From Pseudobutyrivibrio sp. (GTDB taxonomy: Bacteria; Bacillota; Clostridia; Lachnospirales; Lachnospiraceae), in assembly GCA_024693775.1 (NCBI GenBank), contig JAILKL010000076.1, positions 20,681 through 84,680 of the forward strand: a stretch of 64,000 nt of DNA. The letters run 5' to 3'. The notes beneath the pieces were generated by a model. It was not told where the DNA came from and did not search any database. It saw nothing but the letters and a program-made list of their open reading frames with translations. Positions 47,324 to 56,474 of this stretch are shown in pieces; within the stretch, counting starts at the first letter, position 1, and every line of letters begins with the position of its first letter. The translations under genes were made by a program, and so were the position numbers.

Positions 47324-48135
47324 CCTACCAGGAAGAAAAGCTCTGACATTCTATTGCCCACAATAGATTTGCCCTTTTCTCCAACTGACTCTACGCGGTC
47401 AGCCACCATAATTCTAAAGTTTGCTTTATAAAGGGTATGTCCCAATAAAAGCTCATATATTCTTTGTAAATCAGGTAATGTAAACTTTGGCGAAGCCATT
47501 GAAAATGGTAAGTTGGTGTACATTACCTCTTTTCTTAGCTGGGTCATAGCATCTACGATAATCTGCGCATGATCGAATGCTAATGAAGCGCCTCTAGGAT
47601 CAGAAGCGACTAGCTTTTCATAAGGAATAGTTCCATTTTTGAATTTCTTACGCTTTAAATTATATCGCATTTCAAAATCGCTATCTTTATCGTATATACG
47701 AATCATTTTATCCGTAAATTCGAAGTCAAACCATCTCGCCTCGGCAGCATCATCATTTCCCTTTACAATAGGTGTACGATTGACCAAGGCCATGTAAGAT
47801 ATGCTGATGACACGCATACGTGGGTCTCTATCTGGTTCTGAAAATGAGCCGATCTGCTCTAGGTAGACATTTTTGAGGCCTGTCTCCTGCTCCAGCTCAC
47901 GGCTGGCTGCCTCGCTAGTGCTCTCGTCCATTTTTACGAAACCACCTGGCAAAGCCCACTCTCCAATAAATGGATGGGCGCCACGTTTTACTAATAATAT
48001 CTTTAAGCCTGTAAGGCTTGCATTTGTTCCTAATACAACCATGTCTACTGTGACTGATGGTTTTTCATATTTGTTTGGATTATATTGTGCTAAATATTGT
48101 TCTTCTGTTAGTCCGTTTTTATCTAATTTTTCCAT
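47320..48135 (-). CDS. Nudix + C-terminal winged-helix protein, NrtR-like NAD metabolism regulator
   Basis: GGFVKMDESTSEAASRELEQETGL Nudix box, C-term LPFSMASPKFTLPDLQRIYELLLGHTLYKANFRIMV, adjacent to nadE. Confidence 0.8.
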   Translation of the reverse strand: MEKLDKNGLTEEQYLAQYNPNKYEKPSVTVDMVVLGTNASLTGLKILLVKRGAHPFIGEWALPGGFVKMDESTSEAASRELEQETGLKNVYLEQIGSFSEPDRDPRMRVISISYMALVNRTPIVKGNDDAAEARWFDFEFTDKMIRIYDKDSDFEMRYNLKRKKFKNGTIPYEKLVASDPRGASLAFDHAQIIVDAMTQLRKEVMYTNLPFSMASPKFTLPDLQRIYELLLGHTLYKANFRIMVADRVESVGEKGKSIVGNRMSELFFLVG

Positions 48136-48148
48136 AATCCCTCACTTT

Positions 48149-48176
48149 CTTAAGTAGTAATATAATACTAGTTAGG
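48149..48176. promoter_or_regulatory. Candidate NrtR-like operator (imperfect 28-bp palindrome)
   Basis: CTTAAGTAGTAATA|TAATACTAGTTAGG, 11 of 14 positions symmetric, directly upstream of the Nudix regulator. Confidence 0.5.
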
Positions 48177-48190
48177 GATCGTGTCAACAA

Positions 48191-48958
48191 TTATAAACGC
48201 TTAAATGCAGGCATTAATTGAAGCTTGTGAAGATTTGCAGCGTGTTTTCTGTCTATTATTTTTTTCAGGTCTTCTGGAATATCTGCATTTTTATCTGATA
48301 TATATTCATCAAGCTGTGCGTACTTAAATCCTAGCTTGTCCTCATCTGACATTCCTGACAATCCATCGGATGGAGTTTTGTGTACTAGCTGATCTGGAAG
48401 ACCTAGATATTCGCCAATCTGAAGCACCTCTGTCACTGTGAAATCCTGTAGCAAAGAAACATCCCCGGCAGCATCACCGTATTTTGTGGAATAACCTACG
48501 TAATCCTCTGAGGCATTGCAGGTATTTACCACAAAGGATGTCACTGGCTGGCCCTGGGCTGCAGCATAGAGTGTAGACATGCGAAGGCGTGGAGCCAAAT
48601 TTATCTTTAAATCCTTTGTAACCTCAAATGACTTAGCATTTGCAAATGTGGCAAGGGCTGCGTTGTAATAGTCTGTGATTGGTACAATTTCATTTGGAAT
48701 CTGAAGGAAATCTACGAGCAATTTTGCATCGTCAAGGTCTGACATCTCGCCGTTTGGCATGATGATTCCCAAAACTCTATCGGCGCCGAGGGCTTCCTTT
48801 AAAACAGCTGCTGTAACTGATGAATCCTTTCCGCCTGAGATGCCGATGATGGCACGTGTGTCCTCTCCAAATCTATTAAACCAGTCCTTTGTGTACTGGA
48901 TTAAAGCCTTTGTCTGCTTTTCTACGTCAAATTCTCTCATTTTTATATCCTTTCTCAT
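48191..48958 (-). CDS. nadE: NAD synthetase (NH3-dependent)
   Basis: AIIGISGGKDSSVTAAVLKEALG; TCNASEDYVGYSTKYGDAAGDVSLL. Confidence 0.93.
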   Translation of the reverse strand: MRKDIKMREFDVEKQTKALIQYTKDWFNRFGEDTRAIIGISGGKDSSVTAAVLKEALGADRVLGIIMPNGEMSDLDDAKLLVDFLQIPNEIVPITDYYNAALATFANAKSFEVTKDLKINLAPRLRMSTLYAAAQGQPVTSFVVNTCNASEDYVGYSTKYGDAAGDVSLLQDFTVTEVLQIGEYLGLPDQLVHKTPSDGLSGMSDEDKLGFKYAQLDEYISDKNADIPEDLKKIIDRKHAANLHKLQLMPAFKRL

Positions 48959-48984
48959 GTTGGTATTCTTGATTTCCTAGGAGA

Positions 48985-50466
48985 TCAAAATCTATGAATG
49001 TTTTCAATAATATCGGAAGCCAGCACTGCTCTGGTGCCCAGCTCCTCTGATGCCATGTGGCCTGCTGCGCCATGAATATATGTGGCCGCCAGCACTGCTA
49101 TCTGCGGCAAAATCTTTTGTCCTACAAATGATGAAACAATGCCTGCTAGCACATCACCAGAACCTGGAGTGGCTAGGCCTTCATCACCTGAGGTAACATA
49201 ATTTATCGTATTTGCGGATGCAATTATGGTTGTGAAATTTTTTAATATCACCGTGATTTTATATTCATCTGCAAAGCTCTTTGCCACGTTTTCCATGTCA
49301 TTATTAATCTGAGCCACCGGTGTGCCGCACAATCTCTCCATTTCTTTTAAATGTGGAGTGATTATAATAGGTGCTTTTGCTGCGGCCTGCTTTAGCAATT
49401 CTTTGTTTTGGGCGGCAATGTTTAGACCATCTGCATCTATAATCATTGGCTTTGATGGGTTTTCCAATACCGTCTTTACGATATCTTGAGAAAGCTCTGA
49501 GGTGCCAAGGCCTGGGCCCATTAGAATAGTATCTGCCCAGCTAATTTGCTGTAATAATTCTTCTTTATTATATTCTGTGTAGCCTAGGTACATGGCCTCC
49601 GGCAATCCCTGCTGGATGGAAGCTATGTTATTGGTGTGGGTGTAAATTTTTACCAAACCAGTGCCTGCGCGAAGGGCCGCCTTTGCTGACAAATAGCAGG
49701 CTCCGTAAATATTTTTGCTACCGGCAATCACCAAGAGCTTTCCACAGGTGCCCTTATTGGCATCTACAGGTCTAGGTGGTAGTAGGTGCAAAATATCGCT
49801 ATCCACAATGGTTGCGAAGCTGTCCTTTTCTCGGTCAAGATAAATACCAACGTCTGCTACAATGACTTTGCCCGCGGCCTTTTTACAATCGCCTAAAACC
49901 AGTCCTTTTTTCATATATGCAAAGGTCACTGTGGTGTGAGCCTGTACTCCCACCTGCCCCAAAAGCTTTCCACAATCGGCATCGTAGCCGGATGGGATAT
50001 CCACCGCAACCACCTGCAATGCACACTGATTCATAAGCTGAGCGGCATATTCGAATTGCCCTGAAAGTCCTCTGGTCAAGCCAATTCCAAACATGGCATC
50101 CACCACAAGGTCTGCCTTTTCAAAGGCTTCTTCATCAATATCATATTCTATTTTGAGGCCGTAGCTTTCTGCCATGGCTATTTCCGAAGAAAGCTGCTCC
50201 GTGAATTTTTCCTGATTTCCTAAAACGATACAGCGTACATTTTTTCCGGCAATTTTTAGCATTCTAGCTATTGCGACTCCGTCGCCGCCATTATTGCCCG
50301 GTCCGCAAACCACTGTAATGTTTAGCGCTTCTTTAAAATTTGTTCTGATTTCCACCGCAACGCTTAGGGCTGCGCGCTCCATTAACACCAGCGATGGCAC
50401 GTGATGCTCTTCTATTGTGCGCTGGTCACAACGCCTCATGGTGGCACTATCTAGAATTTCCTTCAT
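48985..50466 (-). CDS. Bifunctional NAD(P)HX epimerase/dehydratase
   Basis: VCGPGNNGGDGVAIARML; LVIAGSKNIYGACYLSAKAALRAGTGLVKI; TSGDEGLATPGSGDVLAGIVSS. Confidence 0.93.
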   Translation of the reverse strand: MKEILDSATMRRCDQRTIEEHHVPSLVLMERAALSVAVEIRTNFKEALNITVVCGPGNNGGDGVAIARMLKIAGKNVRCIVLGNQEKFTEQLSSEIAMAESYGLKIEYDIDEEAFEKADLVVDAMFGIGLTRGLSGQFEYAAQLMNQCALQVVAVDIPSGYDADCGKLLGQVGVQAHTTVTFAYMKKGLVLGDCKKAAGKVIVADVGIYLDREKDSFATIVDSDILHLLPPRPVDANKGTCGKLLVIAGSKNIYGACYLSAKAALRAGTGLVKIYTHTNNIASIQQGLPEAMYLGYTEYNKEELLQQISWADTILMGPGLGTSELSQDIVKTVLENPSKPMIIDADGLNIAAQNKELLKQAAAKAPIIITPHLKEMERLCGTPVAQINNDMENVAKSFADEYKITVILKNFTTIIASANTINYVTSGDEGLATPGSGDVLAGIVSSFVGQKILPQIAVLAATYIHGAAGHMASEELGTRAVLASDIIENIHRF

Positions 50467-50575
50467 GGCTTCTCCTCAAATTTTATATCAGTGAATCCTC
50501 ATATCATAAGTGCTATAATTATTTTTATCATTATGATTATAGAATAAAACTAAAACGAATACGAGGAGATTTGAT

Positions 50576-51652
50576 TTGAAAAAGAAGATTGTGATTGCAC
50601 TCTGGATTTCTTTGATTGCTCTGATTATTGCCTTTGGCAGCTTAGTCGTTTATCAAAATAAACTAGAAGCTGAGGAAGCTCGCATAGAGCAAGAAGCTCA
50701 GGAGGAGGCTGACAAAAAAGCTGCCGAGGAGGAAGCCGCAAAGAAAGCCGCCGAAGAAGAAAAAAAGAAAGCCGAGGAAGCAAAGCTAGACGAGAACGGC
50801 TATTCCTACACAGATTATGAGGCCACAATGTATGCCGTTTCAAAGGCCACCGTTCGAGAGCTTCCAAACGATACCGCCGATATTATTGGAACACTCAGCG
50901 TCGATACTATTGTAAAAATCGTGGCCAAATGTGATCAGGAGGATTACTATAAAATCGCTGTTAACGGCGACTATGGCTACATTAGCTTTGATGATGTTTC
51001 TGAGGATTACATTGATATTCCTCTTCCAAAGGCTGACAAGGCAATTCCTACCGCCACAAAGGATATTTTATTTATTGGAAATTCCATCACAAAGTACCCT
51101 CACACCGAGGACTGGTGGGGTTCAAACTGGGGATGTGGCGCCACAACCGCAGCCAATGACTATGTTCATTTGACCGTAGCCGCAAAGGGCTACACCTCAT
51201 ATGACGCAATGTCCATGCGTGCCTGGGAATTTTCAAACACACGTAATTACGAATTGGACGACATTGATCCATATATTACCAACTATCAGTATTCAACTAT
51301 TGTTATTGAACTAGGCGAAAATGTAAAAGGTCACGAGAATCATTTCAAAGAAGATTTTACAGACATGATTTCATACATCCGCCAGTACAATCCACATGCT
51401 CGCATCGTGATTCTAGACAACTTCTGGAAATACGACAGCATTATCAGCACAAAGAAGGCTGTAGCTTCCGAGACTGGCTGCACCTTTGTATCACTTGCCG
51501 GTGTGCAGGGCGTTGCTGACTACCAGCTACAGGTAGGTGACACCTACACCGACGGCACCGGAGTCACATACACTATAGGAACATTCCTGGCTGGCCACCC
51601 AAATGATGCTGGGTTCGCTGCCATTGCAGAAAAGCTCATTGCAGCACTGTAG
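50576..51652 (+). CDS. Membrane-anchored SGNH hydrolase with SH3-like domain and charged coiled coil
   Basis: N-term TM; EAEEARIEQEAQEEADKKAAEEEAAKKAAEEEKKK; ATVRELPNDTADIIGTLSVDTIVKIV; ILFIGNSIT...GHPNDAGF. Confidence 0.8.
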   Translation: MKKKIVIALWISLIALIIAFGSLVVYQNKLEAEEARIEQEAQEEADKKAAEEEAAKKAAEEEKKKAEEAKLDENGYSYTDYEATMYAVSKATVRELPNDTADIIGTLSVDTIVKIVAKCDQEDYYKIAVNGDYGYISFDDVSEDYIDIPLPKADKAIPTATKDILFIGNSITKYPHTEDWWGSNWGCGATTAANDYVHLTVAAKGYTSYDAMSMRAWEFSNTRNYELDDIDPYITNYQYSTIVIELGENVKGHENHFKEDFTDMISYIRQYNPHARIVILDNFWKYDSIISTKKAVASETGCTFVSLAGVQGVADYQLQVGDTYTDGTGVTYTIGTFLAGHPNDAGFAAIAEKLIAAL

Positions 51653-51659
51653 AATTAGA

Positions 51660-51806
51660 AGGCTCACGTAAACATTAATTTTTGAACACCCTGTTACGTA
51701 TACAATTACATATATCCTTTTTAGTATCGCTTCGCTATATTCACTAAAAAGAACATATGTAATTGTATACTACAGGGTGTTTTTTATTATTAATTACGCG
51801 AGCCTG
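51660..51806. repeat. 147-bp inverted repeat / giant hairpin
   Basis: Outer arms AGGCTCacGTAA / TTACgcGAGCCT, inner arms ACACCCTGT...TATACAATTACATAT / ATATGTAATTGTATA...ACAGGGTGT. Confidence 0.85.
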
Positions 51807-51825
51807 CTGATTCGACTGTGGCTGG

Positions 51826-51862
51826 TCGCCGCATTTTTTCTGTTTTCTTTTTTATGCGGCGA
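51826..51862. repeat. Hairpin TCGCCGCAT / ATGCGGCGA
   Basis: Perfect 9-bp arms between the giant hairpin and the terminator. Confidence 0.55.
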
Positions 51863-51878
51863 ATTGTCTAATTAAATA

Positions 51879-51915
51879 GAGCCCTTATTACTTTTAAATC
51901 AAGTAATAAGGGCTC
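51879..51915. terminator. Bidirectional intrinsic terminator
   Basis: GAGCCCTTATTACTT-ttaaatc-AAGTAATAAGGGCTC perfect 15-bp stem. Confidence 0.8.
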
Positions 51916-51932
51916 TTTACAATTTCCCGCAT

Positions 51933-53216
51933 CTATTTCAACACATTAATAGTCCTCTGGATTGTGTTGAAGGCTTCGTAGTCGTAGCGTTCTACGGCTT
52001 CTATTACTATTATGTTGGAGTTTTTGATATCGTCGTGGATTTCGGACATGTAGTCTCTGTGGCAGAAGGTGCAGGTGGCGAAATCCTTGGCTAAGTATGG
52101 TGCCATGTTTACTCTAAAGCTGTCGCCGATAAGGCAGAGGCTCTGCTGATTTGGCGAGGTGCTGGTGGTGTGGCAAATCATTGCCTCTGGGTCGTCTAGG
52201 CCTTCTACTGTAATGTCAGGACGGTAGTCCACGGTGAGCTCTGTGTCATCATGGGTGACCATGGAATCTGGGATGCCCATGTAGGTGTAGAGCTCGTATT
52301 TGTCGGCATCCTGGGTGCCGGTGGCCCACTGCAATGGGTAGGTCTGCTCCATGCCCATGGCGGCGTACAATGCATTGGTTCCAAATAGCGCTCCCATGTG
52401 GTTCCAATGAGTGTCATATTTATAATAGGTCTGGCACATGCCTGTGGCATTTATGGATTCTGTCAGTGGATAAATATATGGTGTGCTGCAGTTTTCATTG
52501 ATATAGCTATGAATAACCTGCTCGCGCTTGTACGTATTTACGATATCCACCGTTGGCATGTACTGGGAATAAACCTGGGATTTGTTTGGGGCAATGTAGA
52601 TGTACAATTGCTTTCCCTGGGCATTACACAGCTCCTGCAGCTCGTTGACCTTGCTGGAGTAGCTGGCCAATTCTTCTTGGCTTGGAATATTGGTGCCCTG
52701 ATAGCATTCTATCTCGTTTTCTCCATACAAGAACAGCCAACCATCTCTAGCGACTATAACATCCTGGTAGGTGTGCAATGCATAATAATCATCTGGAGTC
52801 TCCTCCACAACCTCTTCTGGCACCTCCTCAGCAGGTACTATCGGCTCATTTGTAGCCTCTGAATCCGCAGTTTCTGTAGAGTTTTCCTTGTTTGCAGTGT
52901 AAAAATATGAACCGATGGAATTGGCTGCGGTCTGATATTTTTCATCCATAAAATCATTTAAGTCCTTGTACCAGGAAATAAATGTGTATCTAAATGGAAT
53001 TCTGTCATCAATGAAGGCTGATACACTCTCACCTGTGCTCATGAGATTTTTCCACTCAATCTGAGCCATATCACGCTTCTCAGTCTCCACGGTAGAGACC
53101 TTTTCAAAGGTCTTTGGAGAAATCACGCGAAGTGCACCCCCAGCAACCCACGGAAAAACAAGAATTCCTAGGAATATCAATATGAATATTTTATTCTTCA
53201 AACGTGTAAAATTCAT
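51933..53216 (-). CDS. AlgJ/DHHW-like O-acetyltransferase accessory protein
   Basis: LYIYIAPNKSQVYSQYMP; YYKYDTHWNHMGA; LIGDSFRVNMAPYLAKDF; pairs with the MBOAT gene. Confidence 0.83.
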   Translation of the reverse strand: MNFTRLKNKIFILIFLGILVFPWVAGGALRVISPKTFEKVSTVETEKRDMAQIEWKNLMSTGESVSAFIDDRIPFRYTFISWYKDLNDFMDEKYQTAANSIGSYFYTANKENSTETADSEATNEPIVPAEEVPEEVVEETPDDYYALHTYQDVIVARDGWLFLYGENEIECYQGTNIPSQEELASYSSKVNELQELCNAQGKQLYIYIAPNKSQVYSQYMPTVDIVNTYKREQVIHSYINENCSTPYIYPLTESINATGMCQTYYKYDTHWNHMGALFGTNALYAAMGMEQTYPLQWATGTQDADKYELYTYMGIPDSMVTHDDTELTVDYRPDITVEGLDDPEAMICHTTSTSPNQQSLCLIGDSFRVNMAPYLAKDFATCTFCHRDYMSEIHDDIKNSNIIVIEAVERYDYEAFNTIQRTINVLK

Positions 53217-53273
53217 AGTTACTCCTACTTACTACTAAATATACTCACTGTAATTAAACTATTTTTTCAGCCC

Positions 53274-54740
53274 CTAGAACTGATAATAAATAAATGGATT
53301 GTAGGTGCCGTTCACTAGGAAAAGCATGCTAACTAGTAAAATCAGCAGGCATACAACCATGTTTCCCTTTACTGCCTTTACACTCATGTGAGCCTGGACG
53401 AAACCGCCGAAGAGGGCTGCTGCTATGAAGGCAATTACTCCCATTCCTGACATGTAGTTTAATAAATTCAAGACATTTATTCCGCCTACGAACATGCGGA
53501 AAATGTAGGTGCCTGCCATCATGATGGTGTCTGCTCTAAATACTACCCAAAGTATTGTCACCACAATAAAAATCAACATTCGATTGAGGAACTTGATAGG
53601 ATTTTTTTCTAATATTTCTCCAAACCAAAGTCGCTCGAATATTAAAAGCAATCCATAAACCACGCCCCACACAAGGAAGGTCCAGTTGGCTCCGTGCCAG
53701 ATTCCTGTTAATAGGAACACTACAAAAATGTGCTGGCAGGTCTTTTTCATGGTGCAACGGCTGCCTCCAAGCGGAATATATACATAGTCTCTGAACCAGG
53801 TGGACAGAGAAATATGCCAACGACGCCAGAATTCTCGAATGGATTCTGAGCGATATGGATGATTAAAGTTTTCTTTGAAATCAAAGCCAAACATTTTTCC
53901 TAGGCCAATGGCCATATCTGAGTATCCGCTAAAATCATAGTAAATCTGGAAGGTGTAGCATATAGCGCCAAGCCAGGCTGTAGTGGCATCCAATGTGGAG
54001 ATGTTTCCTGCCCAAATATTGTCTACAATCTGTGCTAACGTATTTGCGATAATTACCTTTTTGCCTAACCCAAAGCAGAATCTTTTGATGCCCTCGGCAA
54101 ATTCATAGGAACCCACGGAGCGTTCGGTGAGCTGGCCTGCGATATCGCGATAATGCACGATTGGTCCTGCTATCAGCTGTGGGAAGCAGGAAATATACAG
54201 GGCAAAATACAGGATGTTGCTTTGGATTTCCACCTGCTGATTGTATACATCGATTACATAGCTAAGTGCCTGGAAGGTAAAAAATGATATGCCCACTGGC
54301 AGGATAATCTCTGGTATGCCTAGGGCTCCCGTGCCTACTCCGGCAAAAGCATTTGAAAATCTTTCTGAAATTGTAAAGTCACCGCCGAAAAACAGGTTTT
54401 CAATTGTGGCTATGAATAGGTTGAAATATTTAAAGAAAAACAGGATACCTAAGTCCAGCACAACTATTGCTATTAATCCGCATTTACGGAATGTATCCCC
54501 GTGTCGTTCCGCAGAGCAAAGAAACCCTCCAGCCCAGTTTATAAAAATAACTATGCCTATTAGCAGGAGGTATTTCACTCCGCCAAAGGCATAGAAAAAT
54601 AGGCTGAATAAAAGCAAAATAATGTTGCTGAGCTTTATCCTGTCATTGTATGACCCGCCTACGAGTCTGGGAATACCGTAGTATGCCAGCAGACATATAG
54701 GCAGAAATATTGTGGTAAATATAAGTGAACTAAATACCAA
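53274..54740 (-). CDS. MBOAT family O-acyltransferase (AlgI-like)
   Basis: FREFWRRWHISLSTWFRDYVYIPLGGSR-type motif (REFWRRWHISLSTWFRDYVYIPLGG); FLLTGIWHGANWTF. Confidence 0.93.
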   Translation of the reverse strand: MVFSSLIFTTIFLPICLLAYYGIPRLVGGSYNDRIKLSNIILLLFSLFFYAFGGVKYLLLIGIVIFINWAGGFLCSAERHGDTFRKCGLIAIVVLDLGILFFFKYFNLFIATIENLFFGGDFTISERFSNAFAGVGTGALGIPEIILPVGISFFTFQALSYVIDVYNQQVEIQSNILYFALYISCFPQLIAGPIVHYRDIAGQLTERSVGSYEFAEGIKRFCFGLGKKVIIANTLAQIVDNIWAGNISTLDATTAWLGAICYTFQIYYDFSGYSDMAIGLGKMFGFDFKENFNHPYRSESIREFWRRWHISLSTWFRDYVYIPLGGSRCTMKKTCQHIFVVFLLTGIWHGANWTFLVWGVVYGLLLIFERLWFGEILEKNPIKFLNRMLIFIVVTILWVVFRADTIMMAGTYIFRMFVGGINVLNLLNYMSGMGVIAFIAAALFGGFVQAHMSVKAVKGNMVVCLLILLVSMLFLVNGTYNPFIYYQF

Positions 54741-54793
54741 AATTATCTCCCTTTATCTTTCCACAGTTTAGAATTTCTATTTTAGATCAAATT

Positions 54794-55888
54794 TTATTGC
54801 TGAATCATAAGCTTTTGCAATGGCTTTCTTTTATTGAAAAAGCCTACAACTAAATCGCAGATATTTGCGCCCACAAATGTTACCGCTGTACATGCTACCA
54901 CCTTTGCAGGGAAGCTGATTTGTGGAAGTAATGACTGCACTAGTCGGATTGCGTAGAACTGATTCAAATAGATGAGAAGACTCATCTTTCCGCACCAGCT
55001 GAAAATCGGCTTATCAAATAGCTTGTGTCCTGGATTGACATTTGAAAAAGTAAGTATTAATCCTAGGCACATGATGAATAAAATCAAGAAGCTGTACTTT
55101 GTTGGCATTGCTGTTACAGCATACGCAAATACAATAATGTAGCAAACAGCCTCTAGCACCGCCAAGATTTTCTTTCCGGCTGCTGTAAACTCGATTTTAT
55201 TAAGCTGTCTGGTCAATGAAAATGCACTGCAGCCCAATGCCATCTCGGCAAATCCGCGAAGGAAGCATTTGTAAAAATGGCCTGTCCATTCGTCTATTCC
55301 TGCGATGCTAGTATATTCATGAGCCATGAAGCCTAGAACGAATAATGCTAAAAGTGGACAAACTATCTTGGCGAAAACCTCATAATGCTTTCTGAGGAAA
55401 TACCAAAACATGAATGTAACCACCAGCCAAACATCAAGATACCAGGTGAGCTTATTAGCCCATGAGCTATCAAATCCAAAAATCTGAACAAAGAATAATG
55501 ATGCCCAGGAATCTATAGCGTAGGCTACTCTTCCCTTGACTGTGTGCTCTAGAAAATATCCATTTACAGCAACTGTGAGAATCATAGCAAACAAATGATA
55601 CGGAAATACGTTTTTAATTTTTTTCCAAATCATCTGTGCTGTCTCAGTACCAATGAACTCTGTGCTCAGTGTTCTCTTGGAATAGGCCCCCATGGCAAGC
55701 AAATATCCTGAAACCAAAAAGAAGAATTCTACACCGATATATCCGTGATTAAAGAAATACAAGCCTGTATTTCCAATTTCTATATTTCCATTAACCGCAA
55801 ATCTCTTGTGAATATGAAAAAACAGAATCCCCAAAGCAAAAATAAAACGTAAAAACTCCACTCGTCCATTTTTCTTTGATTTACTCAT
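54794..55888 (-). CDS. Acyltransferase 3 family membrane protein
   Basis: RVEFLRFIFALGILFFHIHKRF; YIGVEFFFLVSGYLLAM; multi-TM. Confidence 0.88.
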   Translation of the reverse strand: MSKSKKNGRVEFLRFIFALGILFFHIHKRFAVNGNIEIGNTGLYFFNHGYIGVEFFFLVSGYLLAMGAYSKRTLSTEFIGTETAQMIWKKIKNVFPYHLFAMILTVAVNGYFLEHTVKGRVAYAIDSWASLFFVQIFGFDSSWANKLTWYLDVWLVVTFMFWYFLRKHYEVFAKIVCPLLALFVLGFMAHEYTSIAGIDEWTGHFYKCFLRGFAEMALGCSAFSLTRQLNKIEFTAAGKKILAVLEAVCYIIVFAYAVTAMPTKYSFLILFIMCLGLILTFSNVNPGHKLFDKPIFSWCGKMSLLIYLNQFYAIRLVQSLLPQISFPAKVVACTAVTFVGANICDLVVGFFNKRKPLQKLMIQQ

Positions 55889-55891
55889 TAT

Positions 55892-56287
55892 TTATAAAAC
55901 TCCATCCTGATCATCATCATCGTCCATCATATCATCGAGGTCTCCGCTCATGTATTCACGGCTAACAACTCTCTTGGCATCACGCTGCTGCTCTACCTGA
56001 GTTGAAAGCATTTCCTTTACGTTTGCAGCATGCTTTACGTTTCTAATCTCGAATGTGCCAAGGCTCTTGTCTGATGAGCTAACAATGATTGAACCCACGC
56101 CAAAGATTCTCTGGCCAAGGCTACGTCTGAGCTGAAGGTCAAGAATTCTGTATAGACGAACCTCGTTCTGCTCTAGATTAAGGATACCTGTCTCTACGAA
56201 AAGACGATCCTCTGTCATGCTATATTTTGTAAAACTAATTGGAAGGCCAAAATATCTTTTTCTATCTGACCATAAAATGTTTGCCAT
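55892..56287 (-). CDS. PH domain-containing protein (bPH2-like)
   Basis: YFGLPISFTKYSMTEDRLFVETGILNLEQNEVRLYRILDLQLRRSLGQRIFGVGSIIVSSSD. Confidence 0.8.
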   Translation of the reverse strand: MANILWSDRKRYFGLPISFTKYSMTEDRLFVETGILNLEQNEVRLYRILDLQLRRSLGQRIFGVGSIIVSSSDKSLGTFEIRNVKHAANVKEMLSTQVEQQRDAKRVVSREYMSGDLDDMMDDDDDQDGVL

Positions 56288-56440
56288 TTTTCCTCCTTTA
56301 TACCAGTGCGGGTGCGCTGGAGTTCCTTAATTATTTTTATTTTTCTCTTAATAATAGATTTTCCAAAAAACCTGACTATATTATACCGAATTTCCATTAC
56401 AAAATAAATCTAGGAGTTTTTCTCGTCGCATTAATAGAAA

Positions 56441-56466
56441 AACTCCAGGCCCTAAGGACCTGGAGT
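56441..56466 (-). terminator. Rho-independent terminator for the CPBP protease gene
   Basis: Reverse complement CTCCAGGtccttagggcCTGGAGTTTTT. Confidence 0.75.
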
Positions 56467-56474
56467 GCATTTCA

